NCBI GenBank assembly: GCA_958430865.1
Contig: CAUDNR010000008.1
Span: 1 to 22,173, forward strand
Direction: 5' to 3'
From: Entrophospora sp. SA101
Taxonomy: Eukaryota; Glomeromycota; Glomeromycetes; Entrophosporales; Entrophosporaceae
DNA length: 22,173 bases
Shown: piece after piece, positions 1 to 9,807 of the stretch
How positions within the stretch are numbered: position 1 is the first letter of the stretch
Layout: the number at the start of each line of letters is the position of its first letter
Program-made: the position numbers and the translations under genes
Notes under the pieces: model-generated
Databases searched by the model: none
What the model was told of the DNA's origin: nothing
Seen by the model: the letters and a program-made list of their open reading frames with translations, nothing else

Positions 1-298
1 AAAAAAACTTTAAGGTTGTGATTATCTACGGTTTTATTAACAACCTGCCTCAAAAATTTTCATGAAATAGATGTATATATCAAATTTGGTGATGATTGCT
101 AAACAACAAGGGCACTAAACTGGGGTTTGAAAGTATTCAATTGTAATGAAAAATTCGATGCCGATCATCAAAATTCACTATGTTTTTGCAGTAGAAATAT
201 ATTTTTGTGACATGTCCCACAACTGTTATTATATAAAAAAAAATAAGGTTAACAAGATAATAAATATAACAATAATTATATTTATAATCTATATTACT
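1..298. other. AT-rich non-coding stretch
   Basis: No open frame or recognised element. The segment around 205-225 (GTGACATGTCCCAC) resembles a stretch near 21609-21622 (GTGTGACATGTCC) upstream of the hAT-like relic, so it may be decayed flank of a similar element. Nothing else is supported. Confidence 0.4.
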
Positions 299-428
299 GT
301 TGTATGTGAAAATGAAATTATGTGAATTCGCAATTCACATATGTGAAATTCAAATTTACATGTGTGAAATTCAGATTAGCCAATCAGAATTTCACCCCAC
401 TCCATAATATTTCAATTTCACATACAAC
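299..428. mobile_element. Short inverted-repeat element (MITE-like)
   Basis: Terminal inverted repeats of about 22 bp are visible: GTTGTATGTGAAAATGAAAT at 299 and its near-complement at the 428 end. The 130-bp interior is rich in TGTGAAATTCA-type words. A related stretch lies at about 9241-9295 (AATTCACACGCGTGTAATTC and GCCAATCGGAAATTT). No coding capacity. No target duplication was found, partly because the next element sits exactly at its right end. It cannot be assigned to a superfamily. Confidence 0.6.
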
Positions 429-592
429 CAGTGTTGTGACCAGAAACTCTTTTGGCTTCCCGAAACATTTCGGAAAATGAACTTACACTAAGCAGAAAAC
501 TAAACCTAAACATAAACTACTAGCCTAAACTGGTTTCTGTTAGTTTCTGTTTCTGGTTTTCCCTAAACTCGGAGTTTCGGGTCACAACACTG
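429..592. mobile_element. hAT-type MITE with 8-bp target duplication
   Basis: Ends are CAGTGTTGTGACCAGAAACTC and, on the opposite strand, CAGTGTTGTGACCCGAAACT followed by C: 20 of 21 bases match. The flanks are CATACAAC (421-428) and CATATAAC (593-600), an 8-bp target duplication with one mismatch. An end matching YARNG plus an 8-bp duplication is the known hAT signature. The 164-bp element has no ORF and would need a transposase from elsewhere. It inserted at the right terminus of the element at 299-428, so it is the younger of the two. Confidence 0.8.
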
Positions 593-681
593 CATATAAC
601 ATATAGATAAGTATTGCTTAATTTGGTTAGGATTTACGGAGAAACGATCTTTTATGCGTACTATACGTTTGCCTATCCCTA

Positions 682-988
682 ATTCGAACAATCGAATAAT
701 CGAACAATCGAATGGTTCGAAAAATCGAATAATTCGAACAAATAATTCGAACAATAATAATTCGAACAATCGAATGGTTCGAACAATCGAATAATTCGGA
801 TAAAACGAATAATTCGAACAATCGAATGGTTCGGATAATCGAATGGTTCGAACAATCGAATGGTTTGAACAGAGCGAATGGTTTGAACAGAGCGAATAAT
901 TCGAACAATCGAATAATTTGAACAGAACAAATAATTCGAACAGAGCAAATAATTCGAACAAACGAATGATTCGAACAAATGAATAATA
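682..988. repeat. TTCGAACAATCGAATRR minisatellite
   Basis: About 300 bp of irregular tandem units built from TTCGAACAATCGAATAA and TTCGAACAATCGAATGG, with shorter variants (TTCGAACAGAGCGAA, TTCGGATAATCGAA). Each unit holds the palindrome TTCGAA, and units also pair with each other as ATTCGA/TCGAAT. Long open frames on the minus strand (Phe/Ile/Arg/Ser/Asn-rich) are simple translations of the repeat and are not genes. It ends about 25 bp before a pyrimidine-rich AG (1015-1016) that precedes the gene stub at 1034. Confidence 0.85.
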
Positions 989-1033
989 ACTAATAAAAAT
1001 TATTATATTTTTTTAGGGTCTGCGGTGCCTAAT

Positions 1034-1213
1034 ATGAATGATACCAAGATAGAGGACCAAATTTTCATATATACTAAACGTCCTCTATCACTGATTTTAA
1101 CTAATAAAAAATGGCATGAAGTATCAACAGACCCCAAAATAAGAGCAAGGTGGATCATTGAACACCATTGCAAAGCTCATGTTTTTTTTTATGCAATTTA
1201 TTTCATGAAATAG
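1034..1213 (+). pseudogene. Truncated paralog of the 699-codon gene at 11108
   Basis: An ATG at 1034 opens a 59-codon frame whose residues about 5-55 match the start of the gene at 11108 (shared IFIYTK, PLSLILTNK, RA(K/R)WIIEHHCKAHVFFYAI). Similarity stops abruptly after FFYAI, and a stop follows within five codons. The sequence just before the ATG also matches the intact copy (TAGGRTCTGC), including an AG that could be a 5' splice acceptor. The longer frame beginning with GTG at 1025 is not needed. Function is unknown. It is most likely dead, because over 90% of the protein is missing. No frameshift lies inside the retained part, so the break may be recent or the duplication partial. Confidence 0.8.
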
Positions 1214-1340
1214 ATACTTTTCTACAAACAATATAATAGTGTTTATCTTCAAGTAGATTTTCTGTATTGGAATCTACATACTCTCCATTATCTAATCTTG
1301 CTATTGACATTTTACTTAAAGTATTAGCGCTACTGACAAA
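1203..1340 (-). pseudogene. Antisense coding-like fragment, unrecognised
   Basis: The minus strand is open for 45 codons from 1340 to a TGA at 1203-1205, with non-repetitive, protein-like composition (for example MSIARLDNGEYVDSNTENLL). It begins just where similarity of the plus-strand gene stub ends, so it may be the sequence that replaced the rest of that gene. No start codon is needed or seen near its upstream end, and an in-frame TAA lies just before it. I do not recognise the family; it could also be chance. Confidence 0.3.
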
Positions 1341-1344
1341 TTAA

Positions 1345-1780
1345 CGAACGTAATAGGACAGACATTATTATTAATCGCCACATTTATTGTGTAAATTAGA
1401 TTACGAGGATAATAATAACTAACGATCAGAATAAATTTTTGGAAGAACGAATTGAATTTATTGTTTATTAAACAAAGGTGGATGGAATTCGAGTTGTCTA
1501 TTTATATGTTTCGGTAGAACAACTCTCGACCAAGTCTATCAACTTTTTCGACTAATAAATAATTGAAACAGATTCACGTTAAAATACAATGTAACAAAAT
1601 ATCAATAACTAATTAAATTAATAAATTAAATTAATAAATAATAAATAATAAATAAATAACATCGCGAATTTTTCTAATAACAATAAATAAAAATCAAGTT
1701 TTGTAAAAAAATTATTCGATATTTACCATTGCATTGTGTAATAATATTCTGTTCGCTAAAAAGGTATCGAATGACACCAT
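1345..1780. repeat. Dispersed repeat, copy A (direct copy at 15585-16495)
   Basis: Shares long blocks with 15585-16495 in the same orientation, for example TTAGATTACGAGGATAAT, CTAACGATCAGA, TTTTTGGAAGAACGAATT, GATGGAATTCGAGTT and ATACAATGTA. Copy B is interrupted by a 444-bp MITE; copy A keeps the uninterrupted site CTAACGAT at 1419-1426. No ORF. Copy A follows the gene stub directly, while copy B lies about 2.4 kb downstream of the intact paralog. This fits a shared ancestral segment with a deletion in copy A, but a transposon origin is equally possible. Confidence 0.7.
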
Positions 1781-2705
1781 CTAAGATATTTAAAAAACTA
1801 TATCATCATGATTAAGAGGTAATAAATTAAAAAACACATTTTAAAAAATGAATAGTCAAAATACAAGGAATCTGAAGTCAAAGATGTCTGATTTATTCAT
1901 TATCCAAAAGCGCATAATCCAAAGATTTAATAGTCAAATTATCTGATATTTTTTAATTTCAATTTATTTAACATTTGTGCTTTTCTTCTAGGCGCAATTC
2001 TAGATGTTTATTATTTCAAAATATTTGCATGTCCAACATTACTTATATGTTGAACGGATTTATATCAATGAAGATATATTTTGAGTAATAATCAAAAAGT
2101 TCACCACAATTATTATTACCTAATGTTCGCTATTATTACTACTACAGTACTACTGTTATTATTATTATTATTAAATAATATATCTCTTAATTTTCCATTA
2201 TTATATTATCTATTGATTTACTTTATTATTGTTCTGCTACAAGTTTGTGTTTTTTTTTGGGGAAATGAATTCTTTTGTAAGAGAATATTTTATTATTGTT
2301 GTTGTTTAAAAATTCTCGGTCGAGTAATACTATTGCTGAAACCATTGTATATACAATACGGAATTATTATTATCATCCTTTATTAGTATATCTTTATTGC
2401 ATATTATTGCTACAATAATTGATCATTATTTTTACAACTCAGTAAGACGAGACATAAAAGAAGCCTAGAGTTAAAAATATGACTTTTCCTTTGTTTTAAT
2501 AATATTACAATTAGCAATCGCATAATAAAACCATTACAATAAAACTATTGTTAATTTGAAAAGTTATCGTTATTTATTTAATTAATTATTGGATTGGATT
2601 GTGTTATAATTATTCCATTGAAATCAATTATTGTAAGGGCGCAATTCGATAATACCAAAATAAAATATTCTATCTTTTTTCAATTGTTCACAAAAATGAC
2701 AAACA
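1765..2705. repeat. Left arm of a long diverged inverted repeat
   Basis: Reverse-complement matches run in order to the right arm. 1793-1992 pairs with 9858-10068 (for example AATACAAGGAATCTGAAGTC). 2101-2130 pairs with 9473-9503. 2340-2480 pairs with about 8660-8790 (ATTGTATATACAATACGGAATT). 2550-2620 pairs with about 8510-8600. 2662-2699 pairs with 8441-8480 (TTTTCAATTGTT). Identity is roughly 75-90% by eye, with insertions mainly in the right arm. The T-rich frame at 2081-2386 inside this arm has no ATG start and is judged spurious. Confidence 0.7.
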
Positions 2706-4141
2706 TAATCACTACTAAGATATATTGTACAGCAATACTATCATTGATTCTTTTAGAAAACAGTTCCCGATAGTGAGCCCAAATGATATGCACACTTTTC
2801 AATTCCGTACAATATTTCTTTTTGTTCCATATATTCCATATATGTGTTTGATTGTGGAGACGTTGAATGCTGTTTCAAATGCAGAACATTACTATACTAA
2901 TGCGGAGGCACAGATATACAAAGCCTGCGTAGACTCATGGTTGCTGCTACCAAAAATTTCTATGTGTGTGTGTCTTTTAGAAATTTATATAATAATAGTA
3001 CAAACTATACATGTCGTGTGCGACGTCATCGTTATGCATGACGCAATCGACGTTCTGGATGACGTATCGGTGTCGTGCGTGACAAACGCAATCCACAATA
3101 CACAATTCGCAATATAAAAGTTATTTAAGCAAGTGAGATTAAATTATTAGTTATTCAAGTGTAAATAATGTTCGGTAGATAATGTAAGTAATTTTGAGTA
3201 GATCATACCAATTTTGTATTGTAGAAAATCAATCTCGAAATGTGGATTTTTATTTCCAAAAATCTATTCTATTACTATTACTATTACTATTACTATTACT
3301 ATAAGAATACAGTAGTAGTACACTTGCTATCCACATATTTTACATCAATATGTAGCCTAATAATTTTAAATCATCTAGAAATTTTTAAAATTTAAAATTT
3401 GATTTTTGGAAAATTTTATTTTAACCATTGATCCTGAGAATCCAACTAGTAAATGACACCTCCCGGAATTTGATTAAAAATCGTGATATAACTTTTTATT
3501 AATTTGAAAATAAATTTAACATGCGTAATTATCAAAACATAGGCTGTATTCTGATATAAATTTTATATTTTTTACTGTGTGGGGTTAGTGAAAATGGGTG
3601 TCCGGATACTCTTGTACACTTAAATAAAACGCTTTAAATTTGTTAATGTTTATAGTAATAGTTATTGAAATTTATACTGGAGAATATGGTAAATGCATCT
3701 TGTACTTATATTCAAAAATTTGTATGATGATTTCTTTATTTCAAGATCTTTCATAAAACAAGTGTCAAATTCAAATTTAAAATGGAATTTTAACTTTTTA
3801 TTATTATTATTTTTAAAGATGGTGAAGTATAGGGCTGTCACATTGCTAGATACGATTCCTTATGATACGAGCAATACCGTCAAGGAAAGCATATATCGTT
3901 TAACAAATCAGTCTCTTTCAACAGGATCCATACTACTAAGTAGCGGCTAATTTTAAATGATAAAAGCAATCAGCTACAATGTATACTAACTTGGATACGG
4001 ATAAGATAACGCCTTAATCTATTTAGAATCTTCTCTCAAGCTTTTAAGTATGATAAGTAAAAAGAAAAAAGTCATTCTTCTGTTTTTTTGTTATTATTCA
4101 TTTAATTAAAGCAAAAAAAAAAATTATAGATTCGAATCCAT
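2706..4141. other. Gene-poor spacer with a microsatellite
   Basis: Holds an (ATTACT)5 microsatellite at 3271-3300 and a less AT-rich patch at about 2760-3110 that is open on the plus strand without an ATG start and also looks partly coding-like on the minus strand (2759-2860). A 43-codon frame from ATG 3821 (starting MVKYRAVTLLDT) ends at 3950; it is not recognised. I cannot support a gene here. Confidence 0.35.
3271..3300. repeat. (ATTACT)5 microsatellite
   Basis: Five perfect hexanucleotide copies are read directly. Confidence 0.95.
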
Positions 4142-4285
4142 CAGGAAAATAAATCTCACGTAAACCTACGTAGGGTTTAAAACTGACCAGCATTATGCGG
4201 AAATGTTAACAGTATTACCAAAATATCGACATAATGCTGGCCAATTCTGAACCCTACGTAGGTTTACGTGTGATTTATTTTCCTG
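4142..4285. mobile_element. 144-bp fold-back MITE with 56-bp arms
   Basis: Arms at 4142-4197 and 4230-4285 are reverse complements at about 51 of 56 positions, starting CAGGAAAATAAATC and containing the palindromic core CCTACGTAGG. Only about 32 bp of loop separate them, so a single strand would form a near-perfect hairpin. No target duplication is obvious; pairing may extend a few bases outward with gaps. No coding capacity. Confidence 0.85.
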
Positions 4286-5137
4286 GTGTCGATGTAACTT
4301 TAATTCTCACAATATTTTCCCACTGATTGGAGAAATTAAATTCCACATGATAGATAATTTTCTTATAAAAAAGTCTCAACAATCATATATATTTCCATTC
4401 TTTTTTTAGAATTATCTTTAATAATAATACAATTTATTTTATGCGTGATAAATAATTCAAGTTTACAATTGATCGATAAATAAACCAAATTATTAGAAAT
4501 TTAATATCAATATTGATCTTTATGCGCAAGGTACATCCATATATGTGTATAAATTAAAAATTCAATGGCGTAAACCAATTGATTTAATGTGCGATAAATA
4601 AAATTAAAATTTATCCCCTGTATATGATAATTTAAAAAAAATTGCTTTTTTGAACTGGTTATTTGACAATTCAAAAGTTGAATAACAACAACGTTAATAA
4701 AGAAAGATAATTCAAATAATTAAAAATCTTGCTTAATAATAATAATATACAACAATTCAACTATTTTATTGATAAATAAATCAATTAACTGGCATTTAAA
4801 GGAATAAATACTTTCTTTCCATTGTACAGTTATAGTTATTTTTTTTACAAATTTATGCAGCAACTTATATTGTTATTAACAAGCAATGTTTATATTTGAA
4901 GCATAGAAATATTGATCTTGAATCAATCAAAATTACCTTTTTGTTTTATTAATTTACATGGGTGCAGTGTATTGCGGTACACAGAATTTGGATGGTTAAA
5001 ATTTGTGCAGAAAAAAAAAAATATATTAAAAATATTTACAATGCGGCTAAAATGAACTCTAATTGATCAGTTGTTTAGTCAATGATAACTACATTTGTAT
5101 GATTCGTATTGCTGCTCTTGAGATAAATTGGTTTGGC
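4286..5137. other. AT-rich spacer
   Basis: No open frame of interest on either strand. The word GATAAATAA recurs several times between 4440 and 4620. No repeat partner was found elsewhere in the window. Confidence 0.4.
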
Positions 5138-5444
5138 TTACAAGGTATTTACAACATCATCTTCACTAGAAATGCTTTGTATGTCTAATAAAGCAATGTG
5201 AGAGTTTGGCATGATAAGAATCTACAAGGATTTCCTGGTTCCAAAAATGCCAGATAGTCACACTTAATTTTACTGCTTTTCCAAGGACTAACAACCACCA
5301 TTAATTCAGAATTATGACAATGACTACCATTGTCGAAAAATATTCCTACTCATTAAATGCCTTCTCCTATTATATTGCATCAAATGCAAATGCACTAAAC
5401 CAAGCATCTTGTTTATAGGATTCCTTTGTTAAAATCGCCTCTTG
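5138..5444 (-). pseudogene. Shattered transposase-like coding relic
   Basis: Four coding-like pieces lie in order on the minus strand but in shifting frames. They are an EAILTKESYKQDAWF piece (5370-5444), FFDNGSHCHNSELM followed by DYLAFLEPG (5340 down to about 5235), VDSYHAKLSHCFIRHTKHF (about 5225 to 5170), and SSEDDVVNTL with TAA (5138). The DNG..H.NSELM...FLEPG...VDS.HA order matches, from memory, a repeated protein family in arbuscular mycorrhizal fungi that looks DDE-transposase-like; the acidic residues D, E and D/H are visible. At least two frameshifts and internal stops make it non-functional. Family naming is uncertain. Confidence 0.45.
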
Positions 5445-5500
5445 AGGCTCAAAAATTATGATACAGTTGGAAATTTATGAAGGCGAGTTTTGAAATTGCA

Positions 5501-6500
5501 TCCGGGTTCCTTTTTTAAAAGGCCTGCTTAAACCTCAACTTTGTTTGGCGAGCCCTATCCAAATAATAACTCAGACGATCCAACTAATAAGCCAAAACCG
5601 CATCAAAAAAAGATCTCTCTCATCCCTTGGAGCTGACGTTGGGAGCACGAAAATTATATAGATGGATTGACGGAATTATTCAAATAAATATAAAGCCTCG
5701 TGAATCTTTCAAATTAATTTCAACTAGCTTGTTTGAAAATAAAAGTTAAGGTAAATTTCATTTAAAATTTGAATTAAAATTAGGCGCTATAATAGCTCCA
5801 CTTACATGTGAATTGATCAGAAAATAAGACGTGTCAAACTTCCAGAATTTTTAATCCTAAAAAATTTCCTAAAAAAAAGAATAACAACCATTATAGCAAA
5901 AACTGTGGTATGATATAAGGCCTGACCACATTTATAGCTCAACGAGGAGAACCAACAATAAACTAAATGGTATCTAAAAGCTTTCATGAATCAAGCAAGA
6001 TATCTATATTATATATATTTAAAATTTTAATTTCCAGTTACATTTTAGAAATGTTAAATATAATTTGACATTACAACATTGCTTTTTTTAAAGGAAAATT
6101 TTTGGTATCTTAATATAGGTTTGACTCAGCATTCAAAAAGTTTCCGCTAGATTAATGTTAGATTTAATATTAATGATTTATCCGCGTTCAAAATTTTCTA
6201 TATTGTATTTATTTACTTTGGAAAAGTGATGACTATTAATTAATATTTAGGATTTTTAGGTAATATATTATTTCTAAAGCTCGGAACGAGCCGAGCTCGA
6301 GTTGAGCTCGAGCCAATTCGAAATTTAATATTATTTTTTTTTTATAAAATCGTTATTTTGACATTAATAAAAATATCTTTATTATAACTAGAAAGTGTAT
6401 TTTACAAATATTTACTACATGTTTAACTTAAATTGATTTTTAAATAATATTATTATTGTATAGTAATTTCCATGCGGTTTAGGGAAAAATTTACGATTAG
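5501..6500. other. Non-coding spacer
   Basis: No supportable gene. At 6283-6316 there is a GC-rich, self-complementary patch (GCTCGGAACGAGC and two GAGCTCGAG words) that stands out in the AT-rich surroundings and may be the stump of a repeat. About 5500-5650 is less AT-rich than average and could continue the relic to its left, but I read no coherent frame there. Confidence 0.35.
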
Positions 6501-6801
6501 ATGATGCGTTTTCCTACAATTTTGAATTTTTTGGTAAAATCATATTATGTATGTTGTATTGTATTATATGTTGAATCATATATATTCATTGTTTATTCAT
6601 TTTTAGAGAACGGCAGCTTTAACTATTCAAAGCATATCACTCAGCCGACACTTCTTGATTCATTATGGACCGGGAAATTTTCACCAAATGCCCTATTCTT
6701 TCCCAATACTCGAGCGCAAAGTCAGTTATAACGAATCCTTTTTAGATTCGAAATTGCTGATGATGGTATTAAAGATGGGACATTCCTGCTTTTACAATTA
6801 A
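6501..6801 (+). CDS. Possible two-exon small gene, unrecognised
   Basis: ATG 6501 opens an 11-codon exon ending at 6533 before GTAAAA. An acceptor TTTTAG at 6601-6606 closes a 73-nt intron of normal fungal size. The second exon (6607-6801) then reads in phase for 64 codons to TAA, with protein-like composition (SRHFLIHYGPGNF, SYNESFLDSKLLMM). The unspliced frame is also open, to 6731, but has poorer composition. The product would be about 75 residues; no family recognised and no signal peptide is convincing. Further AG...GTAAG-bounded pieces follow at 7066-7105, about 7182-7239 and about 7711-7736, so this may be the start of a longer decayed gene. Prediction is weak. Confidence 0.3.
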
Positions 6802-8066
6802 TATATTTGACTCAGGTGTGGCTTATCTTTGATTGATTGATTGATGATAGTCTCTTTAATTAGAGAATCTAGCGAGTGCGGAGGCAATGTATGCCGAGTC
6901 AGCCAAGGATACCTATCTTGATAAGTCATCAGATTCTTTATTACGTTGATTTTCCAAGGAAAAAGATATTTTTAGAAAAAAAAGAATGATGTATTTTTAG
7001 ATCTATCATACTCGGATGACTAGGATGGTCACCAATAAAATAATACCAAATAATTTCGAATTTCAGCCAAGCCGTGATACGCAATCTTATATCATAACAA
7101 CCATTTGTAAGTCGAATAAATTTTTTTATTGTGGAATATTAATATATCACCACATTAATAAATAATAAATTTTTGTACCAGGAGTGACAGGATTCATGAT
7201 TGATCCACATAATTTTGTGGTTGAAACGCAAACAGAACAACAGTAAGTAAATAAAATAATTATACTTAATTTCTGATAATGACTGTTATTTTCCATGTTT
7301 AACAATATTTAATATTTGTGCTTCTAATAAAAAATGTTTTCCGATATTTGTGAAGAATTAAAAAATACTTATTACTATTGAGTTGAGTTAAAAATTTGAA
7401 TTTTCAAGTTTGAGCAATGGTAACATAATTTTTTTTTTAATATTTACTTTTGTATATATTTTTATATTAATATTTTTTATATATATTTAATATAATAATT
7501 AAATTAAAAGGTATTTACATTTTTCTTTTTCCAAAGTTTAATGGTTAACGAAATCTGAATGAATTGTTATGCGACCATGATATATTCTTGTAATAACAAT
7601 TATACTACTAATTATTAATCACTTTTTTAGATCTTATTATTATTATATGTGACCATTATCATTCTTTTCATTGTCTTAATTAATTTAAATTTTCCTCTAT
7701 ATATTTTAGAAAGGGAACATACAAACCAGCCTGCAGTAAGATTTCTATTTATTTATGCTTTCAATTTTTTTAAAAAAAATTCTAGTTTTTCAAGTTCTGT
7801 TCAGAAATATGGAAAATTTCAAACAGAACATGGACTGGTGAATTAAATCAAAGCCGTCAAATCACAAAGGCGATGTAACACAGTACTGATCAAAAATTTA
7901 CAATTTTATCATGTTAAGTAACATTTAAAGATGGGAACCGCGATTAATTGAGGAGCTATAGATGATACATTTATGGAAATCATAAATCTTGGTGCCTATC
8001 TGTACATTTACAAAGATATATAAATAGAAAATTATCTTAAACATGTTGCATCGAATAAAAATTGAT
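6802..8066. other. Spacer with exon-like islands
   Basis: Small islands bounded by AG and GTAAG lie at 7066-7105 (followed by GTAAGTCG), about 7182-7239 (followed by GTAAGTAA) and about 7711-7736 (followed by GTAAGA). Joining the first two at the nearest sites creates a TGA, so a working transcript is not demonstrated. The plus-strand frame at 7649-7846 has no ATG at its start. The remainder is AT-rich. Confidence 0.3.
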
Positions 8067-8382
8067 AAATACTGAATGCTTATCTGAAAAAAATAGAGAC
8101 GATATTTGATAGCTATTGACTAGTTCTACAATCCATCGTCGAGATAATTTTTAAAAACTACTGGTTTCAGGTTATTTTCTTTTAAAATCGTGTGTTTTTA
8201 TATGTTACGTAATAAAAATTTCCCAAATTTTTCGAAACATTTAAAGTTTATCTGAAATTTTTAAAAGCCAATAACTCTGGAATAATAATTTTTTAAAAAT
8301 TATCTCGACGATGGATTGTAGAACTAGTCAATAACTATCAAATATAGTCTCCTTTTTTTTTTCAGAAAAGCATTCAATATTT
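8067..8382. mobile_element. Fold-back MITE with about 90-bp arms
   Basis: Arms at 8067-8157 and about 8291-8382 are reverse complements. The inner 45 bases (through ATTGACTAGTTCTACAATCC and ATCGTCGAGATAATTTTTAA) are almost perfect, and the outer part (AAATAYTGAATGC) has a few mismatches. The loop is about 130 bp with no ORF. No target duplication is evident. It sits immediately beyond the inner end of the right inverted-repeat arm (about 8440). Confidence 0.8.
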
Positions 8383-9070
8383 CCCTATTTAGCTTTAAAG
8401 TTATTTGATGTGTTAAAGTGACCGCACCATATTTTATTACTGATTTTTTGTAAACAATTGAAAAAGGACAGAATATTTTTATGTTAGTGAGATAATTATA
8501 CATAGAACAGTCATGAATTCAATAGTTCAATTCAATAATTAATTAAATAAATAAGGATAGCTTTGCCAATTAACAATAGTTTTATGACAACGATTGTTAA
8601 TTACAATATTACTAAAAGAAGTCACTACTCAAAGGAAAGGTCATATTAAAGACATATTTTAATTCTAAATTGTAAAAAATGCTAGCAATAATATGTAATA
8701 AAGGATAAATATATAATAAATAAAATATACAAATAAAGAAATAATAATAAAATTAATAATAATTCCGTATTGTATATACGATAAGTGTTAGTGTCAGGGC
8801 TGGTGTTAAAATCTAAATTTAGTAATAGTATTCTTGATTAAACTTGACTAAACTTGACTTAATCAATGTAGCCAAGTGCTCATTTGAGTTACGCAGTCAT
8901 AAACCTGATAAGTTGGTCATTTATCGACAATTGATTGCTATGTTCGACTTATCGAGTATGTCATTATGACTACGGGACTTTGGTATAACGTTATTATTAT
9001 ATATATGTGTGACTTTTGAATATTACATAATAATAGTTTGTTTATGTCGTGTATTAATTGTGATGATACA

Positions 9071-9216
9071 CAGTAAACCTCGGTTAATGGAAATTAGTAT
9101 TAATGTTAGGAAAACTTTTCCAAAAATCTGTTATAGAGAAATCCATAACGAGAAGGTTTTTATTATGGAACGTTCTTCTGTTAAACCGAGATTTTTAATT
9201 AGTATCCGCTAAACTG
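9071..9216. mobile_element. Decayed pogo/Tigger-like fold-back remnant
   Basis: The left end CAGTAAACCTCGGTTAATGG, with complementary CTCAGTTTAGCGGATACTAA on the other strand near 9216, gives imperfect arms. Interior words CCATAACG...TTATGG and GTTAAACCGAG also pair. CAGT..ACCTCGGTTAA resembles the ends of pogo/Tigger elements from general knowledge. No clear TA duplication remains on the right. The ORF here (9009-9212) lacks an ATG start and is not a gene. Confidence 0.45.
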
Positions 9217-9367
9217 AGATTCATTTTATTATTTAATAAAGCGAATTTGAAATTCACACGCGTGTAATTCAAAATTGCCAATCGGAAATTTGTATCTCAA
9301 ACGCCTAAAGATAAATTTCAAATTTGATAATGAAAATTTTTAATTGTCAGTCGGGCTGAAAATTTAA

Positions 9368-9807
9368 ACAATAACAATACTCGTAGCACAATATAACAAC
9401 AATAAAGAAAGTAAGCCATTAAATAATAATAATAATGACGGCAAATTATCATTGAATAATAATAATAACATTAGAGAACAATTAGATAATAATAACTGTG
9501 GTGCAAGAATGAATTTACTTAGCAATATCAACACCATCTGAGAGGTTGTTTTCATTTTCTGGGAATTTATTTACAAAAAAAAAAAGAAATAGGTTTGGTG
9601 AAAATAATTTTAATGTTCTTTTTTTTTGAATGATTTTTATAAATAACTTTTTAGTGAATATATTATTTGTCTAATGAATTATTTGATATAAGATTATCCA
9701 AGTTCTTAGCCGGTAAGGGTTTTTCACCGGCTGACATTACTAACGGTAAAGCCAATTTTTATAACGTGAATTTGATTATAATTTTATGTGGAAAGGCTTG
9801 GCTGTAA
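9368..9807 (+). pseudogene. Asn-rich coding-like relic inside the right arm
   Basis: The plus strand is open from 9368 to a TGA at 9539-9541 with two NNNNN runs and ordinary protein between (REQLDNNNCGARMNLLSNIN). It continues in the same frame past the stop for about 30 more codons. A second coding-like block (9670-9807) reads RLSKFLAGKGFSPADITNGK and ends in TAA; it is preceded by an AG at 9651-9652. (AAT)n-encoded Asn runs are common in AT-rich fungal genes, so simple-repeat translation is an alternative for the first block. The product is unrecognised. The left arm keeps a degenerate copy of the 9473-9503 portion only. Confidence 0.3.

Noticed and set aside
563..978. Three long minus-strand ORFs
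   Set aside because: They are translations of the TTCGAACAATCGAA minisatellite in all frames; composition is purely repeat-derived.
2081..2386. 101-codon Leu/Ile-rich ORF that could look like a membrane protein
   Set aside because: Starts at TTG, consists largely of (TTA)n-type low-complexity codons, and lies in a repeat arm whose partner does not keep the frame.
3010..3075. Cluster of GACGTCAT/ATGACGTA words resembling CRE sites
   Set aside because: No gene downstream for them to regulate; short motifs alone do not support a regulatory site.
2725..3117. 130-codon plus-strand ORF
   Set aside because: No ATG at its start, no recognised motif, and the opposite strand looks equally coding-like over part of it. 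It is mentioned only as spacer content.
4130..4142. GATTCGAATCC resembling a tRNA B box
   Set aside because: No matching A box, acceptor stem or anticodon arm upstream; the surrounding sequence is oligo-A and a MITE arm.
6476..6484. GGTTTAGGG resembling a telomere repeat
   Set aside because: Single copy only.
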